Shown: positions 1-11,677, counted from the first letter of the stretch. The stretch: DNA of 64,000 nt from Melanopsichium pennsylvanicum (GCA_900208305.1 OAPG01000005.1:1-64000); one strand, 5' to 3'. The notes: a model not told the origin generated them from the letters alone. Translations and numbers: made by a program.

Positions 1-126
1 ACCCTAACCCTAACCCTAACCCTAACCCTAACCCTAACCCTAACCCTAACCCTAACCCTAACCCTAACCCTAACCCTAACCCTAACCCTAACCCTAACCC
101 TAACCCTAACCCTAACCCTAACCCTA
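1..126. repeat. telomere, (CCCTAA)n
   Basis: Twenty-one perfect CCCTAA units run from the first base to about 126, then change abruptly to unique sequence. CCCTAA at the left end is the C-rich strand of a TTAGGG telomere, so base 1 is at or near a physical chromosome end. Confidence 0.98.
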
Positions 127-1086
127 GAAAACGCCATTCCAGCGGGTTTTGTTTCAAAGCACAATAAAACCCCAGATTTCACTGGATATCAAACGGAACC
201 CCAAGTTAGGCACATTGGCCCCTGACACCCCACATTTTGCTTTTATATGCTATCAGACCTTGTACCACAGGCATTATTCTATCTCAAAACAGCAACTTCA
301 CCCACTCCACCTGAGCTTGGGCTTGTTTGGCTCCCACACAACCTCCAGCAATCATTGGATGCTGTTTCCAATATGGATATTGACTCTAGGCCTGGTATTG
401 TTGACATGAGTCAGCTTTATGGGCTGCAGACTCCTCAATGGCATTCTATGGCCATGAGTATGGCATCTTGGCAATCACAGGCTATTGCAACAAAACAGTT
501 TCCACAAGCCAAATTTCTCAACACAAACATCCTTGTTTTCTTGGAACTGACTTGTGGAGACTCTCTCACCAAGACAATTTGTTGCCAACCCATCTAGGTG
601 GACTTTGTGTGGAGCTATTAACCCAGATGGTGATCTTGGGCACACACAACATGCATGTGATATGCACAGTGTTTGAATTACTGCAAAAGCAAGCCCAAAA
701 CAACCCAGACAATGGCAAACCAAAAACTGCCCATCCTTAAATAAAAGAAGTAAGACACACCACATAGAGAACACGCAGGCACATTGTGTACCTGTATGAT
801 TGTTGGTCTGAGAGCTGCGCGTAGGTGGAGATGTTGATTTCTTTTTCTAAAGCCCAGCACCGCTGCCAGAAGATCGTAGTCACATCACCTTACCTTGAGT
901 CCATCTTCGCATTCGGTCTTCATTTCGTTCTATCTTTGCCATCCTTTCGCTACTTTATTCGGCCTGTCGATATTACCACTTCCGCACAAGGACCCTTTTC
1001 GACCAGAGCTTTCAGTTCAGTAAGCGCCACTTCTTCCTATAACAGCATAGTCATAGGCAACGGCGCACAGAGCGCGCGCGCAAAGC
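127..1086. other. subtelomeric stretch without a recognised gene
   Basis: This roughly 1-kb segment between the telomere and the alpha-actinin gene is AT-richer than the genes to the right. It holds overlapping short open frames (86, 116 and 100 codons near 149-740) with no domain I recognise. The first 70 bases contain a GCGGGTTTTG / CAATAAAACCCC pair that loosely resembles the palindromic motif found in gypsy-2. I see no RecQ-type telomere helicase. The last 200 bases are pyrimidine-rich and probably serve as promoter and 5' leader of the next gene. Confidence 0.6.
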
Positions 1087-3328
1087 ATGGCGTACAAGAG
1101 ATCCTCGGTTCTTGTCGGCTTGCCCGACCAAGACAGAGGCTGGGAGGAAGTGCAAGCAAAGACATTCACAAAGTGGTAGGTCATCTGCAGCAACCGCAAT
1201 GCTATCTCTTGCTTAGCTGATTCCATTTTCCTGCCTTCTTGCTATTGCTTTGCACAGGCTCAACACAAAACTCGAATCGAGACAGATAGCCCCAATGCGC
1301 TCACTTGCAACTGATCTTTCTGATGGAGTCAAGCTGGTGCAGCTGATGGAGATCATGGGAGATACTACACTTGGACGATTCTACATGAATCCACGCATGC
1401 GCATCCAAAAGGCGGAGAATGTCAACCTCGCTTTGGAGTTCATCAAGAGCAGAGGTGTCGTGCTGACCAACGTTGGGGCAGAAGATATCGTCGACGGCAA
1501 CCTCAAGCTTATCTTGGGCATGATCTGGACTTTGATCCTTCGCTTCACCATTGCTGATATCAGGTGCGCATCTATCACTCACCTTGCCCTTCAGGCTCCT
1601 TCGGCCTTCGTCTAACGGATCTGTCGCACCATATGTTGTTCGCTAATCTTTCATCCCACTTTCTACTGTGATTCTCCGCTTTTTGCAGCGAGGAGGGTGT
1701 TACTGCGAAGGAGGGCTTGCTACTGTGGTGTCAACGAAAAACCGCTCCATATCAAGAAGTTGATGTCACCAACTTCACCACGTCGTTCAAGGACGGACTT
1801 GCTTTGTGCGCTCTAATCCACCGACATCGTCCAGACCTGCTCGATTACGACGCCCTGCCAAAGAACGACCCCCATATATGCACCCGAACGGCTTTCCAAG
1901 TTGCTGAGGAACACCTTGCTATTCCACAGTTACTTGATGTCGAGGACTTGTGCGATCGCCCCAAACCCGACGAACGCAGTGTCATGACTTACGTTGCCCA
2001 GTATTTCCACGCTTTCAGCTCTATGGAGCAGGCTGAAGTGGTCAGTCGGCGTGTTGCCACATTTGCTGATGTCATGCAAGGCGCCTGGCTCATGCAGCAG
2101 GACTATGAAAGGAGAGCTCGCAAAGTAAGTATCAGCGACCTCGCAAAGCCTTGCGGTCTGAGCCAAGATCAAGGCGACCAGGCAATTGAGATGCTGAGGC
2201 TTTCATTTTTCAACCTTCCCTCTCGCTCAATGCCAATTTTAACAGCTCGTTGATACAATGAACGACATGCAAGCTGGCTGGACCGCCGCTACATTTGCAG
2301 GAACTTATGCAGATGCAAGGGCGCAGTTGACGCACTTCAATGACTACAAGATCAGTGTTAAACGCGAGCTCGTTCGTGAACGAACCGACTTGGCGGCTCT
2401 GTTGGGCAATATTCAGACTAAACTCAAGACCTACCATCTTCCCGAATGGATGCCGCAGCAAGGCCTTCGGCAGGCAGACCTTGACGCCGCTTGGGCTACT
2501 CTAGCACTGGCCGAAGCGAGTCGTAGTCGATCCATCAACGCAGAGATTCGCAACGCCAAAGAGAACCTGCGCATCAAGTTCGCTGATGCTGCTAACGAGT
2601 TTGAGCGGCAATTGCGCGAAGTGGCGGGTGGCATCGCCACGCTTGAGGGAGACTTGGAAGGGCAGCTTGATGTTGTCAAGCATCTTCTAGCACAGCTCGA
2701 TCCAATCAAAGAGCGCCTAACCTTCATCATGGCGCTCGAACAAGAGTGCACTGACGCCAAGGTAGAAGAGAACGATCACACCATCTTCACCGTCAGCGAT
2801 CTCGCCTTCGAATGGGAGCTGGTCCGAGCGAGCGTTTTCAAGAAGCTGGCCTTCATCGAAAACCAGATTGTATCACGCCAACACACCAACCTCACTCCGG
2901 CTCAGCTCGAAGAATTCGAGTCCACCTTCCGCTATTTCGACAAGGACGCTTCCAACACGCTCACAGTTCCCGAGCTTGGAGCTGCGCTCGCCAGTCTAGG
3001 CATCATCTACACCGATGAAGACATTGAACAGATCCATCTGCAGCTGTGCGAAACCTTCGGTGCGGTCTCATACGATGCTTTCCTCACTTTTCTTCGAGAG
3101 ATCACTGAGGATACTACCTCCCCGGACCAACTTTTAGAAGCGTTCCAGGGCTTGGCCGGCGACAAGCCCTACGTCACTGAACTAGACCTGCGTCTAGCGT
3201 TGCTCCCGCCGGGGTCCGTCGACTACCTCAAAGCTGCCATGCCCCAGGTGCGCGTGGAAGGCTTCGAGGATGATGTCTACGACTACGAGAGATACTTGAC
3301 GAGCTTGTTCGGTGTTGCCGAACTCTAA
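1087..3328 (+). CDS. alpha-actinin (fungal Ain1 type), four exons
   Basis: The product bundles and cross-links actin filaments, for example at the cytokinetic ring. Exons are 1087-1175, 1258-1563, 1689-2124 and 2246-3328. All introns are GT-AG (82, 125 and 121 nt) and the joined frame is 637 codons, close to the roughly 620 of fission yeast Ain1. Two calponin-homology domains fill about residues 18-245: the first continues across intron 1, and the second opens right after intron 2 with ISEEGVTAKEGLLLWCQ. A shortened spectrin-like helical middle follows. C-terminal EF-hands come last; the first has a complete calcium loop, DKDASNTLTVPE, and the later ones look degenerate. The start at 1087 is chosen because its exon joins CH1 in frame at a Trp split by intron 1. 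It lies only about 1 kb from the telomere. Identity is strong; exon 1 is slightly less certain. Confidence 0.9.
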
Positions 3329-3740
3329 GATGCCACTGCTCTTCCAAAGAGCAGAGGGCTGTACATTATCTTTTCACCATCAATGCATTCACTACACGGC
3401 TACAGTTGGCCAACCCAGAGCTACAATGACGGAACCTGTCTGTGGACGACGGACGACATTAAGAGACATCCCGCGTTGACGCTCCGCGCCATGCCTTGCT
3501 CTCCGTGAAGGTAAAGAAAATGGTGTGCATCTTATGACAAAGCTGGCCAAAGAGGCGACTCGACAACGTACGACTTGGTTGCGGCCGAGTAAGTTAAGCC
3601 CAAGGTAAAGTGTGAGTGACGCGCGAAAAATAACGCACGGCCCTTGTGCGAATTTCGCGTTCCGGTTAGCTTTGGAAGCTTTCCGTTGCTTGTTGGGATC
3701 TGCATTATTTGACCCTTGACTGCCGTGTTTGCTGCATCGT
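3329..3740. other. intergenic, alpha-actinin to carrier-fusion gene
   Basis: About 410 bases between two same-strand genes. I see no conserved element; it presumably holds the terminator of the first gene and the promoter of the second. Confidence 0.5.
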
Positions 3741-6700
3741 ATGGATGTAGAGACTGCCCCGAAATGCATCTGTGCTACCACTTTTCTTTTAAGTGTAAAC
3801 ACTATCACCTACCTTTCATCCTCTTCCTATCGTGAGTCTCCTTTCCTCTCGAACAGCCTGCTGGTGGTGGCTTCACGGCACGGACAAGCGGACTGTGCCA
3901 CAGGCATTGTGGACGCCGTTGACTGCTTCGAAGCTTGCGATCCGAGTGACAGCATGTTCCATCCGCGGCAAACGCTCTACCGAGCAGATCAAAGACCTTC
4001 TGTGGCACGAGCAAGGTCCGGATCCTCCGCCTCTGAGGTCAGCCTTCAAATCTACGAGATCATTTTGTCAGCAAACGCTCGCAAATTGAGCAGAGAATGT
4101 GGTCTTGGCCTGGCAGACGATAAAACGGAACTTAGGGAAAATAAACCATCTGCGCCTCGGGGCCAAGGCAAGGAGCGGGATGTCAATCAGCTTGGAACTA
4201 AGACGGGGAGAAGCGTCGAGTATGGTCTTGACGGCGGCCTCCCAAATTTAGAACGTGGTCAAGTGTCGAGCACCGGTCCCAGCGACGCAAGAAAGCCCAA
4301 GCGGCACTCGACAAAGCGCACAAGTCTGCGCGGGTATGCCGAAGCGCAATGGTCACGGCATGAAGATATGCGTGACCGGATTTTGAAAGCAACCAATGTC
4401 GCAAAGCTCGAATGGGAGGCCAAGGCTGCCCTTCTGCACCACTCGTATCCTCTAGCCATCCTACTACTCGTCCGTGCCGCGTTGCTCGGATCGGCCAGTG
4501 CTTGCGAGATGCTCTCCAACCTGTATGCCTACGGTGTTACATGTGGCGACTCCCCTCCCGTTACACTCGTCTATCGTGATGCGCTCCGGAGCGTTGCCTG
4601 GGCCTTGGAGGCGTTGGGGCTCCACGAGCGCCGCTTTGCAGCTCAGATCAGGGCAGCAAGATCGTCGTCCACACCGTTTCACCGTCTCGCAAAAATCTGG
4701 CAAGGTCCTTTGAAGGTAGCTCGATTGCTAGTTCGAAATCTCTGCACCTTAGAAGTAGGCGCTTTTGACTTGCACCAGAAGAATGCTGTCTTTCTTCCCA
4801 TCCTCGACGATCTCGCGGACTCGCAAAGCGCTTGGGATGTCGCTGCCGAGCAGAACACGCGGTCCGCTCGGCAAGCACCAGAGCTATGGCTAGAGCTTGA
4901 AGCTGCGGTGCAAGGGTGGGCCGCCCGTCTTGAGGCGGGAAAGTCATCGGATCCTGGTGACGCACTCATGCTTCAAGGACCTGACGAAATGGAAGAGCAG
5001 CAGTCTCTGGCAACTGCCATCGAGGATTTCGACTATCACCTGCGCATCCTCAAGGCCATTCAGAAGACTCGCTTTCTCACCCTCGAGCCCTACGCTGAGA
5101 ACGTCCAGCCAGCCGAGGACGCTTGGATCAAAGCAGCAGCCGCCCAATCGAACTACGCGTCGCAGTGCCCGAATCCTGTGGAGATGCGAAATGTCTTGAC
5201 CTGCGTCAAGGGCAAATCTGGGCGGCTGTACGACGAGCAGCTGTTCTGCGACCTCACTAGCAGCGCACAGAAATGTTTCGGTGGCAGCCTTGCAACCGAA
5301 TACAGACATCGCAGACTGCTTTCACCCCATCAGGCCGTTGTCAGTGCTTCCGAAGCCAAAGACAGGATCAGTCTCCATGGCACGACGAAGACTCGAGACC
5401 GCCTTCGTGATCTGGAGCCTGCCGATGTCGAGACGTCGAGGAATATAAATGAGAGCTCACGTCCAGCCTTGACTATGCGCCTTTCAAGCGGCTACGCTGC
5501 TCCCTCGGCTGCCGTTGCCTCCATCTTGGCATCAGGAGAGCAGCAGGCCTCCACGCCTTCAGGCGCTAGTGCGTCCACCGTGGTCAGGCAGAAGTACGGA
5601 CGCACTGTCAGCTCCTCATCTTTGACGTCAGTCCCAGGCAGCGCAGCCAGACGAGCATGCGAGCCTTTTTCTCCCACCGACAGCGTGGTGACGGGACTCT
5701 CGCATGGATTCGCGAGGCCAAGACGACCTTCAAGTGTGGTGTCGATGACTCCTTCTCTCTTGTTCCCACCACAAGACGGTCAGGACCGCATAAGTGTCGC
5801 TTCTGATGGTGAAATTGCTACTGCTGGACCTTTTCGACGTATCAGGTCTTCCTCCTCATCGTTTTTTGCCCCGAGGCCACGCGTCATCAGCATGTACTCG
5901 ACCTCTATGCTTGTTTCTTCGACCTCCAGCATCGATCTCGTTTCTCCATCCGTGTCGACCACGAGTCAACAAAATTTGCATGCAGTGGCCGTCGCTAACC
6001 CAACACTAATGTCCATTCCCTCCCGCCGTCGAACAGGATCCAACGCTTCCCTAGGCTCTCTCAATCCGACACTTGGGTCGATCTTGCCAAAGACTTCGCC
6101 CTCGATTTCTGAAGGTCTCGAGGCTTCCCTCAGCTCAGCTCCAAGCTCTGTTTCAGCTGATCCAGCCGTAAAACAAGGTGCTGCTGTTGATACGCTCAGG
6201 AAATTGAAAGGCAGACGTTCGCAGTCTGATCTACGAAGTGTCCATTCGGCTCGCAAAGACCGCAGCTCCGCGGCTCCAGTGCCATCTCTGCCCGCTACTT
6301 TGGCTCAATCCACGACTTCCGAAGCGCCAGTGGTGTCAATGCTGCAGCGTTCGAAATCGACCGTCTTTGTTTCGCTGGAGAACCTGTCCGAGGAGAGGTC
6401 AGCCAAGTCCACAGACCCGGATCACAAGTCGACACAAAAAGGAATCGCCACCGCGGACTCGGCAATGGAGTGTCTCTCCCGGACACAGGCGCGGATATCG
6501 CATCAATCCATCCCCTCAATCTTGGAAGAGGCCGAAGCTGCAACATGCTCCAACAGTGTCACATCGGTTGGGCCTCCCTTCACATCGGCGCTCGCAGCTG
6601 GTGCGCTCTCTGGTTTTACTGTCGATCTACTGTTCTTCCCCATTGACACCATCAAGACGCGACTGCAGTCCGCTCAAGGTTTCTGGGCTGCTGGTGGCTT

Positions 6701-7490
6701 TTCTGGTGTCTATCGCGGCCTGGCTTCGACAGCGGTGGGTTCGGCCCCCGGTGCTGCCGTCTTCTTCACCACTTATGAGTCGATGAAGCCCGCGCTAGTG
6801 CGCTGGATGCCGAGCGCCTTTGGGTCTGAAGGCACATTCGGTCCTGCAGGCGTCCACATGGGTTCTGCCTCGATCGCTGAAGTGGCTGCTTGCATGATTC
6901 GCGTGCCCACCGAAGTCATCAAATCTCGTCAGCAAGCAATGACATACGGAAAAGGAACAACCACCTTCCAGGCGTTCAAGAAGATCTTTCAGGAGGCAGG
7001 CATTCGTGGTTACTATCGAGGCTTCGGCAGCACCGTCGGTCGAGAAATCCCTTTCACTTGCATTCAATTTCCATTGTACGAGAGGCTGAAGCTCAAAATG
7101 GCTCGATCAAGGGCGAGGTCACATGACATTCCGCTTGGGAAGCTTTCGGATCAGCAGTTGGTGCGAGACCTACCCACATGGCAAGCCGGTCTTGCTGGAA
7201 GCATAGCTGGTGCTATCGCTGCCGGCCTGACGACTCCTCTTGATGTTGTCAAGACTCGAATCATGCTTTACACCAAACAAGCAGCGGCTGGGTCCTCCGG
7301 CGCCACTGCAGCTGCCGATACACTCCCCCGCGGTGTCAACACCAACATTATCCCGACTCTGTTGCATATTGGCCGCACCGAAGGCATCAAGACGCTGTTC
7401 AGTGGTTTTCTGCCCCGCACCATGTGGATTGGTTTTGGCGGCGCTGTCTTCCTTGGCACGTTTGACGCCGGTATCAAGACGCTCCCATAG
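3741..7490 (+). CDS. long protein ending in a mitochondrial S-adenosylmethionine carrier (PET8/SAMC type)
   Basis: One uninterrupted frame of 1249 codons from the first ATG (3741); an in-frame ATG at 3954 is a plausible alternative. Residues from about 940 to the end form a complete mitochondrial carrier with three repeats and the signatures PIDTIKTRL, PTEVIKSRQ and PLDVVKTRI. The wording around them, PPFTSALAAGALSG then VDLLFFP, is that of the S-adenosylmethionine carrier, which exchanges SAM across the inner mitochondrial membrane. The first 940 residues are not carrier: about 230-265 resemble a Sel1/TPR-like helical pair, and about 560-930 are Ser/Thr/Pro-rich and low in complexity. Family members are normally about 280-320 residues, so this is a fusion or a read-through gene model. 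An internal ATG at 6465, about 36 residues before the carrier, could start a normal-length protein. The gene ends tail to tail with the cyclophilin gene, 112 bp apart. Confidence 0.8.
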   Translation: MDVETAPKCICATTFLLSVNTITYLSSSSYRESPFLSNSLLVVASRHGQADCATGIVDAVDCFEACDPSDSMFHPRQTLYRADQRPSVARARSGSSASEVSLQIYEIILSANARKLSRECGLGLADDKTELRENKPSAPRGQGKERDVNQLGTKTGRSVEYGLDGGLPNLERGQVSSTGPSDARKPKRHSTKRTSLRGYAEAQWSRHEDMRDRILKATNVAKLEWEAKAALLHHSYPLAILLLVRAALLGSASACEMLSNLYAYGVTCGDSPPVTLVYRDALRSVAWALEALGLHERRFAAQIRAARSSSTPFHRLAKIWQGPLKVARLLVRNLCTLEVGAFDLHQKNAVFLPILDDLADSQSAWDVAAEQNTRSARQAPELWLELEAAVQGWAARLEAGKSSDPGDALMLQGPDEMEEQQSLATAIEDFDYHLRILKAIQKTRFLTLEPYAENVQPAEDAWIKAAAAQSNYASQCPNPVEMRNVLTCVKGKSGRLYDEQLFCDLTSSAQKCFGGSLATEYRHRRLLSPHQAVVSASEAKDRISLHGTTKTRDRLRDLEPADVETSRNINESSRPALTMRLSSGYAAPSAAVASILASGEQQASTPSGASASTVVRQKYGRTVSSSSLTSVPGSAARRACEPFSPTDSVVTGLSHGFARPRRPSSVVSMTPSLLFPPQDGQDRISVASDGEIATAGPFRRIRSSSSSFFAPRPRVISMYSTSMLVSSTSSIDLVSPSVSTTSQQNLHAVAVANPTLMSIPSRRRTGSNASLGSLNPTLGSILPKTSPSISEGLEASLSSAPSSVSADPAVKQGAAVDTLRKLKGRRSQSDLRSVHSARKDRSSAAPVPSLPATLAQSTTSEAPVVSMLQRSKSTVFVSLENLSEERSAKSTDPDHKSTQKGIATADSAMECLSRTQARISHQSIPSILEEAEAATCSNSVTSVGPPFTSALAAGALSGFTVDLLFFPIDTIKTRLQSAQGFWAAGGFSGVYRGLASTAVGSAPGAAVFFTTYESMKPALVRWMPSAFGSEGTFGPAGVHMGSASIAEVAACMIRVPTEVIKSRQQAMTYGKGTTTFQAFKKIFQEAGIRGYYRGFGSTVGREIPFTCIQFPLYERLKLKMARSRARSHDIPLGKLSDQQLVRDLPTWQAGLAGSIAGAIAAGLTTPLDVVKTRIMLYTKQAAAGSSGATAAADTLPRGVNTNIIPTLLHIGRTEGIKTLFSGFLPRTMWIGFGGAVFLGTFDAGIKTLP

Positions 7491-7602
7491 AGCCAGCATT
7501 GACATTCCGAAGAAACTTCCACTCATTCTGTACACGCCAAACGAAATTCTAAAGATCTGCGCGCTTTAGCCCTTCCATAAGTTGATAAATACAGCCTCAT
7601 CC

Positions 7603-10053
7603 TCAGCGAAGACTAACGTTGACAATGCGGATATCTTGCCGAGGCCTGTCGTTCTTGTCCACTTTGGCGTCTTCGATGCGCTTAACGACATCCACGCCAG
7701 CCGAGACCTTGCCAAAGACAGTGTGTTTTTGATCGAGCCAGGGTGTGGGCACAGTAGTGATGAAGAACTGGCTGCCATTCGTATTGGGTCCGGCATTTGC
7801 CATGCTTAGCGTGAAGGGCTTCGAATGGTTGAGGCTTGGATGGAACTCGTCCTCAAAGTTGCCGCCCCAACGACTCTCACCACCCGTTCCGTCGCCAAGG
7901 GGATCACCGGTCTGAATCATGAACTTCTTGATAATACGATGGAAAATGATGCCGTCATAATAACCCTTCTTAGCTAGACCGACGAAGTTCTTACAGGTCT
8001 TCGGTACAAGCTCGGCAAATAAAGTCAACTGAATGTCGCCGACAGTGGTATGAAGGGTAGCGGTGGCATGCTTCACGCTTGTAGCCTGGCTGTCAGCACC
8101 GTTGCGACTTTTGCCGACGGGTGCCGTTGCGGAGGCAATCGTTTGCTCCTCGCGAGTAGGACGCTCGTTGAAAACATCACGATCACCTGATGCAGTATGT
8201 TCTGAACCACTCGCAGCGTCGGGATCGACCCGCGTGAACATGTAGAATCTCGCGCGTCGGTGAGCAGTTGCGAAAAGCGTCGGGTCGACCAATCCTTGCT
8301 TCGCCAACAAAGGATTCTCTGATGCGGCTGCAGCGAGCGAACTGACTTTCTTGTCCGGCACACCTTGAAACAGGGCAAGATGCATAAATCGGATGCTTTC
8401 ATCCTTACCCAAGAGGCGAACACATCGATCTGTCACGAGATTGACAAACTTGATACCTTGTAAAGAGCCAAAGATGATAAAGTGGCCGGATTCGTCGAAG
8501 AGGACATTCCAGAGCGCAGCAGAACTTGCATTGGCCAGGCCTGAAAGAGGGCCTGATGCACTCGAGGCTGAGATCTCTCGCTCGAGCGCGAGTCTGCGTC
8601 CAAACTCCATTTGGTCGAGCTTGAAGTCGATTTCGGGCTGTGTGACATTGGCATTGCCGTCCTTTCCCTCAGCCTGGCCGTGTGCAGGCGCAGGTGGGGC
8701 CTGTGCAGCTTGGAGAGCTTCAAGGCTCTCGTTGTACGTTCTTATAATCTTTGCGCTGCGGAAATCAAAGACACGGATGTGCCGATCGGCGACAGAAAAG
8801 ACTGCGAACTTTTCTCCGTCTTTTGAGAATGTCAGAGTTGTGGGAACGGTCTTGGTCTTCTTGAACTCAAATAGGTCCGTTTTCGATTTGAGCTTGAAAA
8901 TGCGGGGGATCTTGTTCGGTGAGGGGGCTGAGAATGGCTCTTCAGGGACCCAGTACTCGACAAAGCCAGTGACGTCGCAGGAAACGACGACGTTATGCTG
9001 AGGGTTGAAAGACAAGATATGGACCGGCGCTCGATGCACTTTTGGAACTGTGAAAATGGGACTAGGGTAGCCGGCGGATGCTGTCGATAACGAAGGAGAT
9101 ACTTGTTGTGCATTTGCAAGCTCATCAGTGTCGATATCCTTCGTTTGGGACGGATCCGATGGTGAGCCCCTGCCATCGTAGATGCGAATGTTGCTGGATT
9201 CCTCATCGCTGATTGCGAGCAGGGTTCGTGGACTGCCAGGGCGGTGTACCCACGCCAATGTTCGCGCTTTGTACGGAAGTCTGATCATGTTGATAAGATC
9301 GAAATTGTCGACGTCAAAAACCTTGACGTTTGCCTCTGCGTCGAGCGTTGCAAACGACGCACCATCGAAAGAGCAGCTCCATGCTACTATGGGAGAAAGA
9401 TGCGCTCTGTACTGCTTGACGAACTCGACGACTGATGTGCCGCTGAACAAAGAAGCGGCCGAGGCTGCACCGGTGGAGGATACGGGGGATGCAGAGGTTG
9501 GGGCGCCAGAAGGCGCCAGGGATGACTTCTTCCAGAACTTGACCCAGCCGTCGACACTGGTTGTGATGATAAAACTGGATCGCGGGTTGACGGTAACTGA
9601 GTTGATCGTATCCCGATGCATGAGCGACTTAAAGTAGCGATCGGCAGAAGGAAGGTTGGACAAGTAGGTGTTCTCGTGAGGGAGTCTAAGAGCTCTGCGC
9701 TTCTTCTGCGATGGTTGTGCCGTATCTTCTCCGGCTTCTTGTTGCCGTTTTGCAGGCCGACCATCAGGTAGCGGAGACATAGCGCCAGCATCCGTGTCGG
9801 TATGATGAGAAGGCTGTGGGAGCGGACCAATGTCATCATCTTGGCTTTCGCCACCACTGTCAGTTGTAAAGGCAGGTTGTGGACCCGGCGCCTCATCAGA
9901 ATCGGAATGAGAATCGGAGTCAGTCGCATCGAAGCTCTGAGAGCGTCTTTTGGATAGGCCAGCGCTCGCCGCTGCATCGTTCTGCGTAAAGAGGCCGGGA
10001 GTCGAAGACCGAGACTGAAGCTCGGAGCTCAGAGCGCCTCCTGCTGTCGACAT
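7603..10053 (-). CDS. WD40-cyclophilin, PPWD1-type peptidyl-prolyl isomerase
   Basis: A single frame of 816 codons from ATG 10053; the frame extends a little upstream but has no earlier ATG. The N-terminal 120 residues are acidic, Ser-rich and end in a basic patch (KKRRALRLP). WD40 repeats follow, starting at a conserved stretch about a HRDTINSV sequence, and cover roughly residues 130-600. The last 150 residues are a full cyclophilin domain with [36 protein letters not shown] and [10 protein letters not shown]. The catalytic Arg, the Gln-Phe pair, Trp and His are therefore all present and activity is expected. PPWD1 family members act with the spliceosome in the nucleus. Length and domain order match the family. 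Confidence 0.93.
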   Translation of the reverse strand: MSTAGGALSSELQSRSSTPGLFTQNDAAASAGLSKRRSQSFDATDSDSHSDSDEAPGPQPAFTTDSGGESQDDDIGPLPQPSHHTDTDAGAMSPLPDGRPAKRQQEAGEDTAQPSQKKRRALRLPHENTYLSNLPSADRYFKSLMHRDTINSVTVNPRSSFIITTSVDGWVKFWKKSSLAPSGAPTSASPVSSTGAASAASLFSGTSVVEFVKQYRAHLSPIVAWSCSFDGASFATLDAEANVKVFDVDNFDLINMIRLPYKARTLAWVHRPGSPRTLLAISDEESSNIRIYDGRGSPSDPSQTKDIDTDELANAQQVSPSLSTASAGYPSPIFTVPKVHRAPVHILSFNPQHNVVVSCDVTGFVEYWVPEEPFSAPSPNKIPRIFKLKSKTDLFEFKKTKTVPTTLTFSKDGEKFAVFSVADRHIRVFDFRSAKIIRTYNESLEALQAAQAPPAPAHGQAEGKDGNANVTQPEIDFKLDQMEFGRRLALEREISASSASGPLSGLANASSAALWNVLFDESGHFIIFGSLQGIKFVNLVTDRCVRLLGKDESIRFMHLALFQGVPDKKVSSLAAAASENPLLAKQGLVDPTLFATAHRRARFYMFTRVDPDAASGSEHTASGDRDVFNERPTREEQTIASATAPVGKSRNGADSQATSVKHATATLHTTVGDIQLTLFAELVPKTCKNFVGLAKKGYYDGIIFHRIIKKFMIQTGDPLGDGTGGESRWGGNFEDEFHPSLNHSKPFTLSMANAGPNTNGSQFFITTVPTPWLDQKHTVFGKVSAGVDVVKRIEDAKVDKNDRPRQDIRIVNVSLR

Positions 10054-10678
10054 AATTGAGGTCAGAGAGTTATGGTCGGGATAAAGGACAAGTGTGTGCG
10101 CAGAGAAACACAAAGGTTGCGGAATCACGATGTTAGAAGCAATTTCCCTCCACTTCCGAATTCCGAGGTCTCTGCCCTGTGTGCTGTTTTTTTATTGTTG
10201 TTTTGTTGAACCAGGCTATGAATATTCCGTGAAATGGGTCACATCGGAAAATCTTCGATTATTTGCCCCAGTACCTTGAAGTGTTCCATAGCTTTATGCT
10301 CACTCAGTATGTTGCATTGCACATCCACACACCATGGAACTACAACATCACAAGGACAAATATAGTGAATGTACTCACGCGATACCAACTTGGTACTCCC
10401 CTCTCCATATCAGTAGACTCTCTAACAGCCATTGTCAGAGACATAAAGTGTAGTATACATTTATACACGGTGCACGCAGAAACTGTCCCCAAAAAATCAC
10501 TGTCACCACACATTGATCCATTGCTCAATGAATACAATACCAAACACATGATCAATATATATTGTTGGAAACCTCTTGACAAGATCTATCAAGCTATACT
10601 TTTAGAAAATGATAAAGTATGAGTGATAGAATGTGAAAATTGCTCGTAATTTTTTTTTTTTTGCTGGGGCACTTTTTA
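10054..10678. other. intergenic upstream of the cyclophilin gene, AT-rich toward the transposon nest
   Basis: The first 150 bases are the likely promoter of the PPWD1-type gene. From about 10280 base composition falls and an open frame of 119 codons without homology appears. A T-tract at 10650-10662 precedes the Tc1-like end. Confidence 0.5.
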
Positions 10679-11244
10679 CAGTGCCCTTTTGCAGCACTTC
10701 AATACTTTGTGTTACCCCCCTTTGCCTTCAACACAGCTTGTATGCGCCTGGGCATGCTTTCAATTAGTGTTTGACATGTTCCTGGAGCAATAGAAGCCCA
10801 TTAAGTTTCAACTCTCTTGGGCAATTTGGTTTCTGACTTTGCAATAGTTTTATACTTGCCAAGTTGCTTTTTCAGCTCTCCCCACAGATGTTCAATGGGA
10901 TCAAGGTCAGGAGACTGTGCTGGCCATTCCATGACATCAATATTTTTGTCCTTGAGCCACTTTATAGTCTTCTTGGACCGGTGTTTGGGGCCGCCATCCT
11001 GTTGAAAGATGAGATTTGTATAACTATACCTATTGCACATTTCTAACATTGTCTTGCTTAGTTTCTCATCCAGGATCTCAATGTACTGGCCTGAATACAT
11101 CCTTTCAATCACTATATACATTATACCAATGCCTTCTCATGTCATACAGCCCCAGATCATGATACAGCTGCCACCAAACTTGACAGTAGGCTTGACAATG
11201 TTAGAAAGCACCAAGGGTCTTACACTGCCAGAGTATGGGGATGC
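10679..11244 (-). mobile_element. Tc1/mariner relic, interrupted by gypsy-1
   Basis: A candidate terminus CAGTGCCCTTTTGCAG follows a TA dinucleotide at 10677-10678, as Tc1-family ends do. The minus strand encodes the C-terminal half of a Tc1 transposase (see separate entry). The relic is cut at 11244 by gypsy-1, whose target duplication GATGC is at 11240-11244 and 26029-26033. The other part of the target therefore resumes at 26034. Beyond that point I no longer recognise transposase, so either the relic was already truncated or it is too decayed. Confidence 0.75.
10801..11239 (-). pseudogene. Tc1-family transposase fragment (DDE, C-terminal half)
   Basis: Read on the minus strand, the segment has IVKPTVKFGGSCIMIWGCMT, then a TGA stop, then continues in the same frame. 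Next come FQQDGGPKHRSK with the second catalytic Asp and WPAQSPDLDPIEHLWGELKK with the last acidic residue. These are the classic Tc1 signatures. The N-terminal helix-turn-helix part is missing because gypsy-1 lies there. The internal TGA and lost half make it non-functional. Confidence 0.88.
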
Positions 11245-11676
11245 TGTTAGTGCCTACCAACCGGAGTCCAAAGAGGGGGTGCTTGGCCCCCCTCCCGATT
11301 GAGCGATCGTCGTGATCGGGCCCCGACCGACCCTCTCCGGACCCCTCGCGGCGGAGCGGTCGGCCTGACACGATCCTCCTACCGCCCAACCGCGGCTGGC
11401 CCCTCCGTACGTAGAATACAACCGTCGGCAACCTAACATTGTAACGCCGCGGTGGGAAGTGGCCGATAGCTCCTGTACCTTACCACCCCGCCCCCCGCCT
11501 GACATGAGGTTGCCTCCGGACCTCGTCGCATGTATTACTTAGTTAGCTCTATAGCAACGCAGTAGTGTGCTCTGACCCCCGACCGCCTGTGTTGCCCCCG
11601 CCTACGACCTCTCCGTACCCGTAGACTCCATCCCGGCTGTAGCCGCCCGCGGTATCCAGACCCTACAGCCTTAACA
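11245..11676 (+). repeat. gypsy-1 5' LTR
   Basis: 432 bp, TGTTAG...TTAACA. It matches the split 3' LTR (18397-18665 plus 25866-26028, which also sums to 432 bp) and the solo LTR at 26372. No clear TATA box is seen. The sequence GTCGCATGTA at 11525-11534 is complementary to the primer site just after the LTR and may mark the start of the transcript (start of R). Confidence 0.95.
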
Positions 11677-11677
11677 T

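Noticed and set aside
247..597. 116-codon frame next to the telomere
   Set aside because: Overlaps two other frames of similar length, and no family was recognised. Possibly transposon debris, but not supportable.
10263..10622. 119-codon frame left of the Tc1 relic
   Set aside because: Low-complexity AT-rich sequence, no domain, no codon bias like neighbours.
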